A stretch of DNA of 64,000 bases, taken from Pseudobacteroides cellulosolvens ATCC 35603 = DSM 2933. Lineage in GTDB: Bacteria > Bacillota > Clostridia > Acetivibrionales > DSM-2933. Below, piece after piece: positions 25,815 to 35,089 of this stretch. Both the position numbers and the translations under genes were made by a program. A model generated the notes under the pieces. That model did no database searches, was not told where the DNA came from, and saw only the letters and a list, made by a program, of their open reading frames with translations. The stretch spans positions 3,857,001-3,921,000 of the forward strand of contig NZ_LGTC01000001.1 in NCBI RefSeq assembly GCF_001262605.1, given 5' to 3'. Numbering within the stretch: position 1 is the stretch's first letter; each line of letters begins with the position of its first letter.

Positions 25815-27905
25815 TTAATAGATTGTTCTGTCCAATTCATCCTTAATTCCCGTTTTTCTATAAAAATATGAGTTAATTACATCACGCCATTCCTTAGCAT
25901 GCTCTATCTGCCCTTCCAGCCTTTCAATAACATGCTGATAAATGTCAAAATCGACCATTTCCTTAATGCTCTTCCACTGCTCCTTCAAATTAATTGCCTG
26001 CTCCACTCCTTTAAAATGAGTGTTATAAATATGCTGAATAATAGTTTCACCAGATTTTAACTTGTATATGTAAGGAACATGGTGGAAAAACAATAACAGT
26101 TCTTCTGGGCAAGTTTCCAAGTTCTCATACATTTCTGCATTCTCTTTATGATACTGCTTGGTATATCCTGTTCCGTTTTTCACAGTACGGTCAACCCCTA
26201 TTCCCTTACAATCAGCACGATGGTAGGTACCCCATTTGTCATACTCATACCCGTCAACATTAGGGCCATAATGGTGGTTTGGATTCACCATCCACCCTAT
26301 GCCAAGAGGTGATGTATAATTCTCGTATATTCTCCATGAGTTTAAAAGCATTTTTGAAATAGTGTCAACTACTGCTTTATCAGTGGAGTAAGTTAGTTTT
26401 ATCCACTCATCGGTAATCTCCTCTTTTGATAAATCCGGGTTCCAGCATAAACGTCCAAATCCGTAAAGGTTTGACTGTGCTAATTGAAAACCTGTCCAGT
26501 TCATGTCATCACCTACGTTTCCAACTGCTGCAATTCCTCCGTACTTATTGTTAAAAGGCTTCCCATTTACAATCTTCTTTACATTTGAGCCTTTTCCAAT
26601 TGCATACGTATCAAAGTCCAGTATTTCCTTCCACATTGGTACCAGATAACACAAGTGTTTCTGCTGGCCTGTATACTCTTGTGTAACCTGAAGTTCAAGT
26701 ATTGTATTGGTCTTTTTAAGCCCTCCGAATAAAGGCGATACAGGCTCCCTTACTTGGAAATCCATCGGACCGTTTTTGATCTGCAATATAACATTATCAA
26801 GAAACATTCCATCTAAAGGCATAAAATGATCATATGCAGCTTTTGCCCTGTCTGTTTTTCTATCTCGCCAATCCTGAAGACAATTATATACAAAGCATCT
26901 CCAGATAACTATACCCCCATAGGGTACAAGAGCTTCTGCAAGCATATTTGCACCATCTGCATGGTTTCTGTTATATGTAAATGGTCCCGGTCTAAACTCT
27001 GAATCGGCTTTTACCAAAAACCCACCGAAATCAGGTATATAGCTGTAAATTTCTTCAGCTTTCTTTTTCCACCAAATCTTTACATCGGCATCAAAAGGAT
27101 CCGCTGTGTTAAGATCTCCAATCTCGATGGGAGCCGCAAAATTGATGCTTAAGTATGTTTTGATGCCGTATTCCCTGAATACATTTGCTATCCTCGCAAC
27201 ATAAGGTAGAAAATCTTCTCTAATAAGCCTTGTTTCCATTTTATGCACATTAACATTATTTATTGCTATACCATTAATTCCTATTGATGCTAATAGCCTT
27301 CCATAGTCCCTTATTCTTTTCAAATTTCCCGTAATTTTATTATTCGCATAAAATATTGATTTTCCTGCATATCCTCTTTCAACACTGCCATCTATGTTAT
27401 CCCAGTGATTAATGATTCTTAATGGGTTAGATGGATTTTCCAGCCTTTTTATTCCGTCAAGTTCTGTATTGGTACTAATAAGCCTTAGCAGTGAAAATGT
27501 GCCGTAAAGCACTCCCTTATCTGTTTTTCCGGTAACAATTATATAATCTTTGTCCCCTGTCTTAACAGATTTTATCAGAAATCCCTCATCACCTATATCA
27601 TTTTCATCATTTACATCAATGGAAATATCAACTGCTTTGAGCTTTTCCAATGTTCCTATAAATATGAAGGATGGCTTATCAATTGATCCCGATATAATGG
27701 GTTTTACCCCTAACATTCCGTTGATACCGATATTAACTTCCGATAAAGCAGACTGTATAACCGATGTATCTTCAAATGCAGCTATATTACTGCACCATTT
27801 TAAATATTTTTGAGCCAAATCAGTATCTTTAAACCTCTTGTACCTCAACCAGCAGCTATAGCTGCTATTTACATCAAAATCCTTTTCCGTGCCTGATTCT
27901 ACCAT
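25815..27905 (-). CDS. aguA: GH67 alpha-glucuronidase
   Basis: Releases (4-O-methyl)glucuronic acid from the non-reducing end xylose of aldouronates. The 696-residue protein has no signal peptide and shows GH67 hallmarks: VKADSEFRPGPFTYNRNHADGANMLAEAL (general-acid region), FMPLDGMFLDNVILQIKNGPMDFQVREPVSPLF with the catalytic Asp and Glu, and GYEYDKWGTYHRADCKGIGVDRT near the C-terminal domain. ATG 27905 is used, as GGAGGG precedes it; an in-frame TTG upstream overlaps that site. Between uxaC-like and GH3 genes. Confidence 0.96.
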   Translation of the reverse strand: MVESGTEKDFDVNSSYSCWLRYKRFKDTDLAQKYLKWCSNIAAFEDTSVIQSALSEVNIGINGMLGVKPIISGSIDKPSFIFIGTLEKLKAVDISIDVNDENDIGDEGFLIKSVKTGDKDYIIVTGKTDKGVLYGTFSLLRLISTNTELDGIKRLENPSNPLRIINHWDNIDGSVERGYAGKSIFYANNKITGNLKRIRDYGRLLASIGINGIAINNVNVHKMETRLIREDFLPYVARIANVFREYGIKTYLSINFAAPIEIGDLNTADPFDADVKIWWKKKAEEIYSYIPDFGGFLVKADSEFRPGPFTYNRNHADGANMLAEALVPYGGIVIWRCFVYNCLQDWRDRKTDRAKAAYDHFMPLDGMFLDNVILQIKNGPMDFQVREPVSPLFGGLKKTNTILELQVTQEYTGQQKHLCYLVPMWKEILDFDTYAIGKGSNVKKIVNGKPFNNKYGGIAAVGNVGDDMNWTGFQLAQSNLYGFGRLCWNPDLSKEEITDEWIKLTYSTDKAVVDTISKMLLNSWRIYENYTSPLGIGWMVNPNHHYGPNVDGYEYDKWGTYHRADCKGIGVDRTVKNGTGYTKQYHKENAEMYENLETCPEELLLFFHHVPYIYKLKSGETIIQHIYNTHFKGVEQAINLKEQWKSIKEMVDFDIYQHVIERLEGQIEHAKEWRDVINSYFYRKTGIKDELDRTIY

Positions 27906-27948
27906 AGATTTCCCTCCAATCAAGAGTACAAAATAATTTCCTAGACAT

Positions 27949-29196
27949 TTACAAATTGTAAGCTTTTATAAAGTTCCAGAAGTTGCCTCCAAATAAATTT
28001 TCTACATCCCTTTTGATTTGCTCTTCGGTAACTTTATAATTCATCGCAAAGAGGTCACTGTATTTCTCAACAAGTACCCTGGAAATCACAGTCTTAGAGT
28101 GTTCCCACTTGCTTATAAGCTGTTCAAATACGCGGCAGTCCGAATGCTGCGGAATAAAAGATGTTCCCAGCCACTCAATCCTAATCCTAGTTATTTGATC
28201 TATCAAGGAGGGTGAATTAAGATACCACCAGCATCCGAAAATCATTAAGTTGCTGAATTTTCTCGCTGTAACAACAAGCTCATGTTGGTTTTCAAGAGAG
28301 AGCAATGTAACTAAAAACTTATTGTTTTTATAATTTGAACAAAGGTATTCCAGTTCTTTTATGTCTGCTTTAGCAAGGGAATCTCCTGCTAATTCCAATT
28401 CAGGATTTACAGCACGCTTTACCCCAATCATTAAAGCAAATGGAATGTTTTTCTCTCTGCACACAGGCAAAATACAGCTATCTATAATTTTTGCCCTGAT
28501 TGAACCGTCAAACATCGTAAAATCAGGAGGAAGAGACACAGCACAGTACAATGCCTCCATCCTGTCTATATGCTCTACAAGAAACCTTTTTATTTCCTCA
28601 ATGGTTCGGCCTGACAAATCGCTGTGAACATCAAATCCGAGCTTTTTTAGTTCTGAAAGAGAATCCTCCCAACCGTTTAATATTCTATCAACCCTAAGGG
28701 CTGCTTTAAACCTGTCATCTTTGACATATCCTTCTTCCCAAACTGCACTTTCGGTTTTATCCAACGGGTCATTTGTCATAACAACGCATTTTAATGAGAC
28801 TGTGTCAAATACTCTGTCTATATGCTCCTTAAGAGATACCGATCTAAAATATTCACGGTAATAGTTCAAATCTTTATTATTTACATCTAGTCCAAGCTTG
28901 TTAAATATAGTGATAATTGATCTTGCAGGTTCGCTTACTGGAGAATTTTTTATAAATAAAGCATCCCATACGCACTGTGCCTGATCCCTCTTACTCATTT
29001 TGTAAAAGCTTGGTCCATCCATATCTATTTGCCGCATTGCCTCTGCAACCAGATAATGGTATGTCAGCAACTCATCTATGCCATAAAGAAACAAACTTCC
29101 AAAGCACTCCGAAAAAAGGTGAGTGTGAATATCGGTTATTCTCACCGTCCTAACTGCTTTATCCACTAATTGTGCCAATTCATTTATATTATTCAT
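27949..29196 (-). CDS. uxaC: Glucuronate isomerase-like protein (UxaC family)
   Basis: Probable isomerisation of D-glucuronate to D-fructuronate. The N-terminal VRITDIHTHLFSECFG carries the amidohydrolase-type metal histidines of UxaC, and the region FGCWWYLNSPSLIDQITRIRIEWLGTSFIPQHSDCR resembles the conserved C-terminal part of uronate isomerases. At 415 residues it is shorter than the classical ~470 and rather divergent. It is placed between KDG kinase and GH67, where this step is needed, and no other isomerase is in the locus. The general family is secure, the exact substrate inferred. Confidence 0.82.
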   Translation of the reverse strand: MNNINELAQLVDKAVRTVRITDIHTHLFSECFGSLFLYGIDELLTYHYLVAEAMRQIDMDGPSFYKMSKRDQAQCVWDALFIKNSPVSEPARSIITIFNKLGLDVNNKDLNYYREYFRSVSLKEHIDRVFDTVSLKCVVMTNDPLDKTESAVWEEGYVKDDRFKAALRVDRILNGWEDSLSELKKLGFDVHSDLSGRTIEEIKRFLVEHIDRMEALYCAVSLPPDFTMFDGSIRAKIIDSCILPVCREKNIPFALMIGVKRAVNPELELAGDSLAKADIKELEYLCSNYKNNKFLVTLLSLENQHELVVTARKFSNLMIFGCWWYLNSPSLIDQITRIRIEWLGTSFIPQHSDCRVFEQLISKWEHSKTVISRVLVEKYSDLFAMNYKVTEEQIKRDVENLFGGNFWNFIKAYNL

Positions 29197-29218
29197 ATGC
29201 TTTCTGGTCTCCCTTGGA

Positions 29219-30241
29219 CTATCTTTGAACCCTTCCTGATCCGTCGCCGTTCATAAGAGTTTTTACCTCATTTACACTTACATGATTAAAATCACCTTCT
29301 ATGGAATGTTTGAGACATGAAGCTGCTACTGCAAAATCAATTGTCTCCTGCATATTGTATTGGTTTAGAATAGCATAAATAAGTCCCCCTCCAAAAGCAT
29401 CTCCACCGCCGACTCTATCTACAATATGGACAGGGTAGCTCTTTGAGAAATAATACTCATTCCCATCATAAAGCATGGCGGCCCAGTTGTTATCTGATGC
29501 AGTTATACTTCCCCTTAATGTGATGGCCACTCTTTTAAACTTGAACCTTTCAACGAGCTTTCTTGCAACCTCCTTATACCCGTCATGGCTTAATCTACCT
29601 CCGGATACATCGGTGTTGTCAGCTTTTATACCAAAGACCTTTTCGGCATCTTCCTCATTTGCTATACAAAGATCCACATATTCCATTAATTCACCCATAA
29701 TCTGCCCTGCTTTTTGAGGTGACCAGAGGTTTTTCCTGTAATTAAGATCACAGCTTATCTTTAAGCCTTTCTCTTTAGCAACCTTACAGGCTTCCTTTGC
29801 CAATACGGTTGAGTTTACACCTAATGCAGGTGTTATTCCTGTAAAATGGAACCACTCTGCTTTATCAAATATTTTATCCCAGTCAAAATCCTGGCTTGTT
29901 GCTGTAGCAATGGAAGAGTTTGATCTGTCATATACCACCTTAGAAGGTCTTTGAGAAGCTCCCTTTTCCAGAAAATATATACCCAGTCTTTCTCCTCCTT
30001 TTGCGATGAATTCTGTATTTACGCCATATTTTCTTAGTTCATTTATTGCAGACTGCCCGATAGGGTTATCAGGTACCTTTGTTACAAATGCAGTATCGAT
30101 TCCATAATTGGCTAGCGATACCGACACATTAGCCTCCCCTCCGCCATATACAGCATCAAATGACGAAGCCTGGTTAAACCTCAAATAACCAGGTGGTGAA
30201 AGTCTTAGCATTATTTCTCCAAAACATATAACCTTTGACAT
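29219..30241 (-). CDS. kdgK: 2-dehydro-3-deoxygluconokinase (PfkB family)
   Basis: Phosphorylates KDG to KDPG. The PfkB signatures are the N-terminal GGGEANVSVSLANYGI and the C-terminal VDRVGGGDAFGGGLIYAIL, the latter containing the catalytic aspartate and anion-hole glycines. Length 340 is normal. It sits 43 bases after the KDPG aldolase gene and 22 bases before the uronate isomerase gene. Confidence 0.93.
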   Translation of the reverse strand: MSKVICFGEIMLRLSPPGYLRFNQASSFDAVYGGGEANVSVSLANYGIDTAFVTKVPDNPIGQSAINELRKYGVNTEFIAKGGERLGIYFLEKGASQRPSKVVYDRSNSSIATATSQDFDWDKIFDKAEWFHFTGITPALGVNSTVLAKEACKVAKEKGLKISCDLNYRKNLWSPQKAGQIMGELMEYVDLCIANEEDAEKVFGIKADNTDVSGGRLSHDGYKEVARKLVERFKFKRVAITLRGSITASDNNWAAMLYDGNEYYFSKSYPVHIVDRVGGGDAFGGGLIYAILNQYNMQETIDFAVAASCLKHSIEGDFNHVSVNEVKTLMNGDGSGRVQR

Positions 30242-30284
30242 TATAGCACCCCCAGAATAATTTGATATTCTTTTAATGATAGTC

Positions 30285-30932
30285 TTATTTCTGATTTCTG
30301 GCTTTCTTTATTTCATCAATAAATTTCTTGGCCAATTCGGTTATCGAATTGTAATCACCTTTTTTTGCACCTGCTGTAAGACTGCCTCCAGCTCCTACAG
30401 CCACTGCTCCAGCCTTTATCCATTCTCCCACGTTTTCCAGTGTCACTCCGCCGGTAGGCATCATAACAGCATAAGGCATAGGGCCTTTAACAGCTTTTAT
30501 GAAAGTTGGTCCCAGTACTTCACCCGGAAACACCTTTATAATGTCTGCACCGGCCTCCAAGCATTCTACTGCCTCTCTCACAGTCATAGCACCAGGCATA
30601 CTTGCTATTTGATACCTGTTGCAAATCTTTACAACCTCTTTACTTAAATATGGACTTACAATGTATTGTGCCCCTGCTAAGATTGCTGTTCTTGCCGTCT
30701 CAGAATCCATAACGGTTCCTGCACCGATAATGATCTCACCTGATGAGTATCTTCTGCTTAATTCCTTAATAATTTCTGTTGCACCAGGCACTGTATATGT
30801 AATTTCTATTGAGGCAACTCCTCCCTCAATGCATGCATCAGCAATTTTAAAAGCCATTTCAGCATTGTCTGCTCTTACAACAGCAACAAGCCCACCTTCC
30901 TTGATTTTTGAAAGGATTTCCTGTTTATTCAT
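30285..30932 (-). CDS. kdgA: KDPG (2-dehydro-3-deoxyphosphogluconate) aldolase
   Basis: Splits KDPG into pyruvate and glyceraldehyde-3-phosphate. Typical motifs are GVASIEITYTVPGA (catalytic glutamate), GAGTVMDSETA, and DIIKVFPGEVLGPTFIKAVKGP with the Schiff-base lysine, then PTGGVTLENVGEWIKAGAVAVGAG. 215 residues is usual. First gene of the five-gene catabolic operon kdgA-kdgK-uxaC-aguA-GH3, with GGGGAGG before the ATG and a good promoter upstream. Confidence 0.95.
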   Translation of the reverse strand: MNKQEILSKIKEGGLVAVVRADNAEMAFKIADACIEGGVASIEITYTVPGATEIIKELSRRYSSGEIIIGAGTVMDSETARTAILAGAQYIVSPYLSKEVVKICNRYQIASMPGAMTVREAVECLEAGADIIKVFPGEVLGPTFIKAVKGPMPYAVMMPTGGVTLENVGEWIKAGAVAVGAGGSLTAGAKKGDYNSITELAKKFIDEIKKARNQK

Positions 30933-31026
30933 CTTGCTTCCTCCCCGATCTAAATATCATGGATTATGTAACTCACTTAAGTAATATTTTAGTCATTCCT
31001 TAGGTTATAATTTTGCTTTTGATTTA

Positions 31027-31055
31027 ATTATAATATATAACAATGCTTTTGCCAA
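31027..31055 (-). promoter_or_regulatory. Sigma-A promoter of the kdgA-kdgK-uxaC-aguA-GH3 operon
   Basis: Minus-strand TTGGCA (31050-31055) and TATAAT (31027-31032) are spaced by exactly 17 bases, about 95 bases before kdgA. It is divergent from the AraC-type regulator gene. Confidence 0.8.
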
Positions 31056-31091
31056 TTTCTTGGTTTATATTGCTTGTAAATATGCAAAAAT

Positions 31092-31100
31092 TGCTATAAT
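31092..31100 (+). promoter_or_regulatory. Extended -10 promoter of the cupin-AraC regulator
   Basis: TGCTATAAT is an extended -10 element (31092-31100), about 70 bases before the start codon. No good -35 lies at 17 bases; TTGCTT is 19 and TTGTAA 15 bases upstream. Confidence 0.55.
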
Positions 31101-31169
31101 ATTATATCAGGAAGTAAAATCAATCTTTAAATAAAATAAATGATTTAATAAATAAAAAGGAGTGGCATA

Positions 31170-32030
31170 ATGAAGCTTCCAAAACAGCATTTTACCTTCA
31201 GGCAGCATATGAGGACTAATGATTTTGAACTATTCCACTACAATGACAGCATTCCTGTTGAAGTGGATTTTCACAATCATGACTTCTATGAAATATATAT
31301 GTTTCTTTCAGGAAGCGTTACATATGTTATTGAGGGAAAGTCATACAGGCTTAGACCTAAAGATATTTTAATCGTAAATAATAAGGAGCTTCATAAAGCT
31401 TTCATTGAAGAGGGAGTTCCCTATGAGAGAATTGTTATCTGGATTAATCCGGATTATATAAAAAGCCTGTGTACTGACAAAACCAACCTTTTTATAGCCT
31501 TTGATTCTACATCGGTCAACAAGTATAACCTTTTAAGGCTTAACCCCGATACTTCAGAATATATTTACAATATTGTCGAAAAGCTGGGTATTGCCTGCAG
31601 CAGCATAGCTTTTGGAAATGATATGCTGAAAAAAGCATACCTTTTAGAGCTGCTAATTTTCCTTAACCGAGCATTTCAAATGCCCATGGGCAAGGAAACT
31701 CAATCGGACATAATTTATAATGATAAAATCAATAATATAATACAATACATTAATGATAATCTGAACGGTGATGTCTCTCTTGAAACCCTATCTTCCCGGT
31801 TCTTTCTAAGCAAATATCATCTTCTTAGGGAATTCAAAAAAAATACCGGTTATACCGTTCACAGATATATTCAGCAAAAGAGGCTCATCATGGCCAGAGA
31901 ACTCCTAAAGCACAACAAACAGGTAACCGAGGTATGCATTCAGTGCGGATTTGGCGACTATTCCAATTTCATCAGGGCATTTAGAAAAGAATTCGGAACC
32001 TCTCCAAAAAGGTATAGTAAAAAGCTATAG
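31170..32030 (+). CDS. AraC-family regulator with cupin sensor domain
   Basis: Cytosolic one-component regulator of 286 residues. The N-terminal cupin has FHNHDFYEIYMFLSGSVTYVIEGKSYRLRPKDILI (ligand-binding barrel). The C-terminal AraC domain covers about 185-284 (SKYHLLREFKKNTGYTVHRYIQ; CGFGDYSNFIRAFRKEFGTSPKRY). AAGGAG lies before the ATG. It stands between two halves of the uronate catabolic pathway, divergent from kdgA and upstream of uxuB-uxuA, so it probably controls both in response to a uronate or aldouronate; inferred from position. Confidence 0.9.
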   Translation: MKLPKQHFTFRQHMRTNDFELFHYNDSIPVEVDFHNHDFYEIYMFLSGSVTYVIEGKSYRLRPKDILIVNNKELHKAFIEEGVPYERIVIWINPDYIKSLCTDKTNLFIAFDSTSVNKYNLLRLNPDTSEYIYNIVEKLGIACSSIAFGNDMLKKAYLLELLIFLNRAFQMPMGKETQSDIIYNDKINNIIQYINDNLNGDVSLETLSSRFFLSKYHLLREFKKNTGYTVHRYIQQKRLIMARELLKHNKQVTEVCIQCGFGDYSNFIRAFRKEFGTSPKRYSKKL

Positions 32031-32180
32031 GCTTTTGAATACAATAGCAACATTTGCAATATTTTCGGCAATAAAAGCAATAAAAATGGCACTTTCGTCC
32101 TATATAATAATATTATAAAAATCAGATTAGTTTATGCAATATTTATTGGTTTTTATATGGAAGAAAGGTGGATCATTATT

Positions 32181-33791
32181 ATGAAACTGAATAAAAACGC
32201 AATTAAGGACTGCTCAATGTGGAATGAAGCAAATATAGCAATACCAGGTTATGACATTGATGAAATGGTTTCTAAAACAAAAAAGAACCCAACGTGGGTA
32301 CATTTTGGTGCCGGAAATATATTCAAAGGCTTTATTGCCCCGCTTCAAGACAAGTTGTTAGGTTTAAAGAAAGCAGAAACAGGGCTAATTGTTGCAGAAA
32401 CCTATGATGTGGAGATAATTGACAAGCTGTATACCCCCTATGACAACTTAAGCCTTTTAGTACTTATGAATCCTGACGGAAGCCTTAACAATAGTGTCAT
32501 AGGAAGTATCGCCGAAAGTCTTGTAGGAGATACTTCAAGACTAAATGACTGGCAGAGGCTAAAACAAATATTTGAAGAGCCATCGCTTCAAATAGTCAGC
32601 TTAACTATAACCGAAAAGGGTTATGCTCTAGCAGGTGCTTCGGGCGATTATTTAAATGATGTAAAACATGACATAGAAAACGGCCCCAAGCTTCCCAAAC
32701 ATATAATGTCCAAAATTGCTTCATTGGTATATTCCAGATATCTAAAAGGTGAGCTGCCCATTGCTTTGGTAAGTATGGACAACTGCTCAAAAAACGGAGA
32801 AGTTCTTCAGAACTCCATCAGGACCATTGCCCAGAACTGGGTAAAGAATGGATTTGTAGATGATAAATTCCTTGATTACCTTAATAATGGTAATAAGGTA
32901 TCATTTCCATGGACTATGATTGATAAAATAACCCCAAGACCTTCTGATAAGATTAAAACAAGGTTAAGTGAAATAGGATTTGAAAGCACTGATATAGTAT
33001 GTACCGATAAAAACACATTCATAGCACCCTTTGTTAACGCTGAGATATCTCAGTACCTGGTAATTGAGGACCACTTTCCAAACGGCCGCATGCCCCTTGA
33101 ATCAGCAGGTGTTCTGTTTACCGACAGACAAACAGTAAACATGGTGGAAAAGATGAAGGTAGGAGCCTGCTTAAACCCTCTGCATACCGCCCTTGCCGTA
33201 TTTGGATGTCTCCTAGGCTACCACTCCATCGCCGATGAGATGAAAAATCCACACTTAAGAAAGTTAGTTGAAAAAATTGGCTATGATGAAGGGCTTCCTG
33301 TTGTAGCAAATCCCGAAATCCTTGATCCCAATGACTTTATTAAAGAGGTTATTGAGGTACGGTTCCCAAATAAGTACATACCTGATACACCACAAAGAAT
33401 TGCAACCGACACATCACAAAAAATACCTGTTAGATTTGGTGAAACAATTAAAACTTATGCTACCAGTGACCAATTGGATGTAAACAGCCTAAAATATATT
33501 CCTTTGGCAATTGCAGGATGGTTAAGATATCTCATAGGTATAGATGATAACGGAGAAATTATGGAATTAAGTCCTGATCCAATGATGAATGAACTAAAAT
33601 CCCATATCGCCGGAATTCAATTTGCTGATATGGCTTCAGTAGGCGACCGCCTTAAACCCATTTTATCAAATGAAAAAATATTCGGAATAGATCTTTATTT
33701 AACCGAATTAGGTAAAAAGGTGGAAGGATATTTCAAGGAAATGGTTTGTGAAAAACATGCAGTAAAAAAGGTACTGGAAAAATACCTTTAA
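32181..33791 (+). CDS. uxuB: Fructuronate reductase / mannitol dehydrogenase family
   Basis: NADH-dependent reduction of D-fructuronate to D-mannonate. Polyol long-chain dehydrogenase features are WVHFGAGNIFKGF (dinucleotide binding), FPWTMIDKITPRPSD, and the catalytic Lys-Asn-His group in KVGACLNPLHTALAVFG. 536 residues is typical of the UxuB-like branch in Firmicutes. ATG 32181 follows AGAAAGGTGG; an in-frame ATG eight codons upstream overlaps that site. 38 bases before uxuA. Confidence 0.9.
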   Translation: MKLNKNAIKDCSMWNEANIAIPGYDIDEMVSKTKKNPTWVHFGAGNIFKGFIAPLQDKLLGLKKAETGLIVAETYDVEIIDKLYTPYDNLSLLVLMNPDGSLNNSVIGSIAESLVGDTSRLNDWQRLKQIFEEPSLQIVSLTITEKGYALAGASGDYLNDVKHDIENGPKLPKHIMSKIASLVYSRYLKGELPIALVSMDNCSKNGEVLQNSIRTIAQNWVKNGFVDDKFLDYLNNGNKVSFPWTMIDKITPRPSDKIKTRLSEIGFESTDIVCTDKNTFIAPFVNAEISQYLVIEDHFPNGRMPLESAGVLFTDRQTVNMVEKMKVGACLNPLHTALAVFGCLLGYHSIADEMKNPHLRKLVEKIGYDEGLPVVANPEILDPNDFIKEVIEVRFPNKYIPDTPQRIATDTSQKIPVRFGETIKTYATSDQLDVNSLKYIPLAIAGWLRYLIGIDDNGEIMELSPDPMMNELKSHIAGIQFADMASVGDRLKPILSNEKIFGIDLYLTELGKKVEGYFKEMVCEKHAVKKVLEKYL

Positions 33792-33829
33792 TTATTATTT
33801 ACATAACACAAGGAGGATGATGAAAGCTT

Positions 33830-34900
33830 ATGAAAATGACATTCAGATGGTTTGGTGTGAATGATGACAGTATAAAACTTGAGCAAATAAGACAGATTCC
33901 TGGAATTACAGGAGTTGTAGGAGCACTTTACGATGTTCCTGTCGGTGATGCCTGGCCTATGCAAAAAATACTGGAATTAAAAAGAACTGTAGAAAATGCA
34001 GGACTGGAACTGGAAGTAATAGAAAGCGTTAATATTCACGAAGACATAAAACTTGGACTTCCCAGCAGAGACAAATACATAGAAAATTACAAGGGATCCA
34101 TTAGGAACCTGGGAAAAGCCGGTGTTAAGGTTATCTGTTACAACTTTATGCCTGTATTCGACTGGTTAAGATCCGAACTGGCCTGGAAGCTTCCTGACGG
34201 CTCAGAAGTACTTTATTATGACAATAACATTATTAAGGATGTTGATCCAATAAAGCTGGTTGAAGATATGGCAACTAATTCAAACGGATTTTCACTTCCT
34301 GGCTGGGAGCCATACAGGCTTAAGGAGCTGAAAGATACCTTTGAAAAGTACAAGAGTGTTGATGAAGACAAACTTTTTTCCAACTTGAAGTACTTCCTTG
34401 AAAATATAATTCCTGTATGTGAAGAAGTTGATGTAAAAATGGCCATTCATCCTGATGATCCACCGTGGTCACTATTTGGACTTCCAAGAATAGTCACTAA
34501 TAAGGAAAACCTTGAAAGGTTAGTTAAACTGGTGGACAGTCCCTATAACGGTTTAACGCTTTGCAGTGGTTCTTTAGGTTCTAACCCTGAAAACAACATA
34601 CCTGAGTTGGTAAGATATTTTGGCAAGATGGGAAGGATTCATTTTGGACATGTGAGAAACATAAAGTTTGTATCGGAAAGAACATTCCATGAAACATCCC
34701 ATCTGTCATCCGACGGTTCTTTAGACATGTTTGAAATAATGAAGGCATACCGTGATATAGACTTTAAAGGCTACATACGCCCTGACCACGGAAGAATGAT
34801 CTGGGGGGAAAAGGCAAGACCGGGTTATGGACTCTATGACAGGGCTTTGGGTATTGCTTATTTAAACGGTATATGGGAATCCTTAAACAAGATGGCATAA
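33830..34900 (+). CDS. uxuA: Mannonate dehydratase
   Basis: Dehydrates D-mannonate to 2-keto-3-deoxygluconate, the substrate of kdgK across the locus. Typical motifs are FRWFGVNDDSIKLEQIRQIPGI at the N-terminus, VICYNFMPVFDWLRSELAW, MAIHPDDPPWSLFGLPRIVTN (metal-binding) and IRPDHGRMIWGE. Length 356 is normal. AGGAGG lies 13 bases before the ATG. It completes the pathway from glucuronate. Confidence 0.97.
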   Translation: MKMTFRWFGVNDDSIKLEQIRQIPGITGVVGALYDVPVGDAWPMQKILELKRTVENAGLELEVIESVNIHEDIKLGLPSRDKYIENYKGSIRNLGKAGVKVICYNFMPVFDWLRSELAWKLPDGSEVLYYDNNIIKDVDPIKLVEDMATNSNGFSLPGWEPYRLKELKDTFEKYKSVDEDKLFSNLKYFLENIIPVCEEVDVKMAIHPDDPPWSLFGLPRIVTNKENLERLVKLVDSPYNGLTLCSGSLGSNPENNIPELVRYFGKMGRIHFGHVRNIKFVSERTFHETSHLSSDGSLDMFEIMKAYRDIDFKGYIRPDHGRMIWGEKARPGYGLYDRALGIAYLNGIWESLNKMA

Positions 34901-34939
34901 ACCAAGTCAAAGTCTAGTTTCTTTTAGGATAGGAATCAC

Positions 34940-35028
34940 TAAAAAGTTACTCCCGCTTTCTTAGCGAGTGTTGACGAGTTAAGTGAATACATGAACGAAA
35001 TTTATAGCGGAAGTTATATTTTAGTTAT
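34940..35028 (+). repeat. Dispersed palindromic repeat, copy B (full length)
   Basis: About 89 bases beginning AAAGTTACTCCCGCTTTCTT and containing GCGAGTGTTGACGAGTTAAG and GAACGAAATTTATAGCGGAA. It aligns with copy A along its full length. It begins about 40 bases after the uxuA stop and ends about 60 bases before the AIM24-like gene. Its ATG (34991) gives the next gene a spurious in-frame upstream extension. Confidence 0.85.
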
Positions 35029-35089
35029 TACTTATATTGATATAATCTTGCATATAAATATATATATGAAAACGAAAGGAAGTATTAAT

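Noticed and set aside
32085..32110. Possible sigma-54 promoter (TGGCAC) upstream of uxuB
   Set aside because: The TTGC half at the required spacing is absent; a similar TGGCAC at 37022 also lacks it. No enhancer-binding protein is in the window.
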